This document shows positions 13,497-15,287 of a stretch of DNA of 15,287 nt, in pieces. The stretch comes from an uncultured Catenibacterium sp. Lineage in GTDB: Bacteria > Bacillota_I > Bacilli_A > Erysipelotrichales > Coprobacillaceae. Location of the stretch: positions 1 to 15,287 of the forward strand of contig NZ_UQGV01000061.1 of assembly GCF_900540665.1 (NCBI RefSeq), read 5' to 3'. Numbering within the stretch: the stretch's first letter is position 1; each line of letters opens with the position of its first letter. The notes below the pieces were generated by a model. The model saw only the letters and a program-made list of their open reading frames with translations. It was not told the DNA's origin and did not search any database. Made by a program: the position numbers and the translations under genes.

Positions 13497-13505
13497 GCCT
13501 GCTTT
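13482..13505. terminator. shared bidirectional terminator whose loop holds both stop codons
   Basis: AAAGCAGGC and GCCTGCTTT form a perfect 9-bp stem with loop TTATAG. The loop contains the plus-strand TAG of the CYTH gene (13494-13496) and, on the other strand, the TAA of spx (13493-13491). T-runs are short on both sides (TTTATT; TTTTAAT). Confidence 0.8.
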
Positions 13506-13940
13506 ATTGTTGTGATAGTCTTCCACAAGTGTTGATGCACTGAATTGTGGACAATTGTCGAATTTCTGACATTCAGCTAATTTTCTTAATTCTCTAGGAA
13601 TAAATGCGCGAATCTCTTCAGCATTATAACCTACCTGAAAACGTCTTTCATCAATCATGATTGGACGTTTAAGGATAGAAGGATTCTTTTGAATGAAATG
13701 AATCAATTCATTGATAGACATATCTTCAATGTCCACTTTATTCTCTTTTATGATCTTAGAACGTTTAGAAATGATATCATCTGTTCCATTCTCACTTCGT
13801 TCTAATAATTCACGTAATTCATCTTCTCTTAGTATCGTAGAAAAGATGTTCTTTTCTACATAAGGAATATCATGTTCTTTTAGCCATGCCTTGACTTTTC
13901 TGCATGACGCACAACTTGGTGCAGTGTAGATTCTAATCAT
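13491..13940 (-). CDS. spx: Spx-family redox regulator
   Basis: Spx binds the RNA polymerase alpha C-terminal domain and redirects transcription under thiol stress. The 149-residue protein has the redox switch CASC (C10, C13), G52 and R60 (ENGTDDIISKRSK) at the positions needed for polymerase contact in B. subtilis, and KRPIMIDERRFQVGYNAEEIR (91-111). It exceeds B. subtilis Spx (131) by about 18 residues. That C-terminal extension has a second cysteine pair (C124, C130; AECQKFDNC) and the end NNKAGL, whose last codons are terminator stem. ATG 13940 has AGAGGTG. ArsC relatives share the fold, but the Spx-specific residues favour this call. Confidence 0.92.
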   Translation of the reverse strand: MIRIYTAPSCASCRKVKAWLKEHDIPYVEKNIFSTILREDELRELLERSENGTDDIISKRSKIIKENKVDIEDMSINELIHFIQKNPSILKRPIMIDERRFQVGYNAEEIRAFIPRELRKLAECQKFDNCPQFSASTLVEDYHNNKAGL

Positions 13941-13963
13941 GATTTCACCTCTTTCTTGTGTTT

Positions 13964-13992
13964 ATTATACATCATTTTCGATTATTGTATAT
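13964..13992 (-). promoter_or_regulatory. probable spx promoter
   Basis: Minus-strand TATAAT (13969-13964) lies about 24 bp before the start codon; the -35 region (ATATAC at 13992-13987) is poor, so another factor may assist. Confidence 0.4.
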
Positions 13993-14001
13993 GCTTATTG
14001 G

Positions 14002-14029
14002 TTGCATTCACATAATTTTATATTATAAT
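14002..14029 (+). promoter_or_regulatory. promoter of the trpS T-box transcript
   Basis: TTGCAT (14002-14007), a 16-bp spacer and TATAAT (14024-14029); the start site would be near 14036, at the 5' end of Stem I. Confidence 0.65.
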
Positions 14030-14035
14030 GGAATA

Positions 14036-14218
14036 AGCGATGAACAGAAATAAGTAGTTTTTTATACTATGGATAGAGAGCTCATGGGTGGTGGAAATGA
14101 GTCATGGATAAGAAATGAATTGGGTTCTGGGAGCTTTTCTAGCATGAGTTAGAAACGTCTGCTGTCGTTACCAGCACAACTACACATTGGTGGCACGTCC
14201 TTTGGGCGTGCCTTTTTT
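14036..14218 (+). ncRNA. T-box riboswitch sensing uncharged tRNA-Trp
   Basis: The leader shows T-box architecture. The Stem I base pairs AAGC and CAGAA with TTCTG and GCTT (5' arm about 14036-14053, 3' arm 14125-14136). An AGTA motif follows the 5' arm, and the distal loop has AGAGAGCTC and GGTGGTGGAAA. The specifier is TGG (Trp) at 14121-14123, just before TTCTG. Stem III is TTTCTA/TAGAAA (about 14136-14154). The T-box TTGGTGGCACG contains TGGC (14191-14194), which can pair with the GCCA acceptor end expected for tRNA-Trp. Uncharged tRNA-Trp should stabilise the antiterminator and turn on trpS. Specifier and gene agree. Confidence 0.92.
14192..14218 (+). terminator. T-box-controlled terminator upstream of trpS
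   Basis: GGCACGTCC and GGGCGTGCC form a 9-bp stem (one T-G pair) around TTT, followed by six T. The 5' arm overlaps the T-box tRNA-binding bulge, as required for mutually exclusive folding. Confidence 0.93.
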
Positions 14219-14237
14219 ATTTAGGAGGATGAAAGTA

Positions 14238-15242
14238 ATGAAAAGAATGTTGAGTGGTATTAAACCTACAGGTCGTGTTACATTAGGTAACTATATTGGC
14301 GCAATCAAGCCATTCGTACAGTTTCAGGATGAATATGAAATGATTATCTTTGTCGCAAATCTTCATTCAATGACTATATATCAGGAACCAAAAGATTTAA
14401 GAAAGAATACAAAAGACCTCATTGCATTATATATTGCAGCAGGATTAGATCCTGAACAGGTGACTTTATTCTTACAGAGTGATGTTCTAGAACATGCACA
14501 GCTAGGCTGGTATCTAGGCTGTATGGTATCAATGGGTGAACTATCACGTATGACACAATATAAATCAAAGAAGCTTGAAGCTGAAGAAAAAGGTGGACAT
14601 ATTGGAGCTGGAATCTTCAACTATCCTTCTTTAATGAATGCAGATATCTTAATGTATGATCCAGACTATGTACCAGTAGGAGAAGATCAGAAGCAGCATG
14701 TAGAGCTTGCTAGAAATGTAGCAGAACGTTTTAATAGCCGTTATAGTGATACATTTAAATTACCTGAACCTATTATTCCTAAAGTAGGTGGACGTATTAT
14801 GGATTTACAGGATCCTACTAAAAAGATGAGTAAATCATCACCTAATGGTAAAGGATGTATTTATGTATTAGATCCAGTCAATGTATCTAAGAAGAAGATC
14901 TTATCTGCAGTAACAGATAGTGATTCAAATGTTAAATTTGATCCAGAAAACAAACCTGGTATTTCTAACTTACTTGAAATCTATTCTATTATTTCAGGTA
15001 AGACTATTGAAGAACTTGAAGCCATGTATGAAGGTAAGGGCTATGGCGAATTCAAGAAAGATCTTGCAGAAGTTGTAGGTGATGAATTGACACGAATCCA
15101 GGACCGTTATAATGAAATCGTAAATGGCGATTATCTTGATAATGTCCTTGAAGAAGGTGCCCAAAAGGCAAGAAGAATTGCAAGAAAGAAACTTGCAAAG
15201 GTAGAAAGAAAGATTGGTATTACAATCAAGAAAAAATCATAA
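14238..15242 (+). CDS. trpS: tryptophanyl-tRNA synthetase
   Basis: This class I synthetase charges tRNA-Trp in the cytosol. From ATG 14238 the protein is 334 residues, the normal bacterial length. It shows the HIGH-equivalent TLGNYIGA (15-22), GEDQKQHVELAR (148-159) and KMSKS (196-200). AGGAGG lies nine bases upstream of the chosen ATG. The in-frame GTG at 14187 would start inside the T-box and translate the terminator, and is rejected. Expression is set by the tRNA-Trp T-box. Confidence 0.98.
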   Translation: MKRMLSGIKPTGRVTLGNYIGAIKPFVQFQDEYEMIIFVANLHSMTIYQEPKDLRKNTKDLIALYIAAGLDPEQVTLFLQSDVLEHAQLGWYLGCMVSMGELSRMTQYKSKKLEAEEKGGHIGAGIFNYPSLMNADILMYDPDYVPVGEDQKQHVELARNVAERFNSRYSDTFKLPEPIIPKVGGRIMDLQDPTKKMSKSSPNGKGCIYVLDPVNVSKKKILSAVTDSDSNVKFDPENKPGISNLLEIYSIISGKTIEELEAMYEGKGYGEFKKDLAEVVGDELTRIQDRYNEIVNGDYLDNVLEEGAQKARRIARKKLAKVERKIGITIKKKS

Positions 15243-15262
15243 CCACTGATAAAATCAGTGGT
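15242..15262 (+). terminator. hairpin after trpS, T-run missing
   Basis: ACCACTGAT and ATCAGTGGT form a perfect 9-bp stem (loop AAA) starting in the TAA stop, but TATGAACCC follows instead of a T-run. It may protect the 3' end or be part of a structure beyond the window. Confidence 0.5.
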
Positions 15263-15270
15263 ATGAACCC

Positions 15271-15283
15271 GCCCTGTAAGGGC
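15271..15283. repeat. small GC-rich hairpin at the window edge
   Basis: GCCCT and AGGGC pair around GTA. It is notably GC-rich for this region, and its context is cut by the window end. Confidence 0.35.
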
Positions 15284-15287
15284 ATAT

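Noticed and set aside
13491..13940. Arsenate reductase (ArsC)
   Set aside because: CXXC at the N-terminus with G52, R60 and GYNAEEIR is the Spx pattern; ArsC has a different active-site set.
14187..14237. Upstream GTG start for trpS
   Set aside because: It lies in the T-box sequence and would translate the terminator; AGGAGG precedes ATG 14238.
1..15287. Mobile element, prophage, CRISPR or defence system
   Set aside because: No transposase, integrase, direct-repeat array, terminal inverted repeats or defence-family motif is visible. Base composition looks even apart from the GC-richer trpS 3' edge.

Overview
The window comes from the chromosome of an AT-rich, low-GC, anaerobic Gram-positive bacterium. 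Strong AGGAGG-type ribosome binding sites, a tRNA-Trp T-box leader, an Spx homologue, cre-like sites and a pyruvate formate-lyase system point to Bacillota. The protein style fits gut Erysipelotrichia (Catenibacterium/Coprobacillus-like), but that placement is inferred from general resemblance, not from a search. No phage, transposon, integrase, CRISPR array, tRNA or rRNA is visible.

Layout. Positions 1-1550 are poorly characterised: a possible tiny ORF at the left edge, a small winged-helix regulator and two small membrane proteins of unknown function. Positions 1526-2817 hold a MATE-family exporter broken twice: by an in-frame TGA and by a one-base frameshift near the 3' end. Positions 2858-8406 are a central-carbon block, all on the minus strand: pyruvate formate-lyase (pflB) and its activase (pflA), an unknown 85-residue protein, a ROK fructokinase, and an iron-sulfur L-serine dehydratase. 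These meet at pyruvate: sugar enters through fructokinase, serine is deaminated to pyruvate, and PFL splits pyruvate to acetyl-CoA and formate. cre-like sites lie upstream of pflB and over the fructokinase promoter. Positions 8727-9443 carry a glyoxalase I-like protein and a membrane-anchored PTS EIIB-like protein whose phosphocysteine position is serine, divergent from a SEDS glycosyltransferase (RodA/FtsW family) at 9532-10734.

Positions 10775-15242 hold nadK, an RluA-type pseudouridine synthase and a membrane protein in an overlapping minus-strand operon, then a divergent CYTH protein, a convergent spx, and trpS behind a T-box. From memory, these gene families are the same as in the Bacillus subtilis trpS-spx-yjbK-ppnK-yjbO neighbourhood, in a compact, rearranged form without relQ.

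The most noteworthy recurring structure is the way genes end. Several intrinsic terminators begin inside or at the stop codon. Three of them (pflB/pflA, ROK/sdaA, sdaA/MATE) lie directly against the next gene's Shine-Dalgarno sequence with no room for a promoter, so downstream expression probably depends on read-through. I found no convincing wholly new multi-gene system. The best leads are this terminator/RBS arrangement, a hairpin that could hide the SD of the 85-residue gene only on read-through mRNA, and the cysteine-less EIIB protein.
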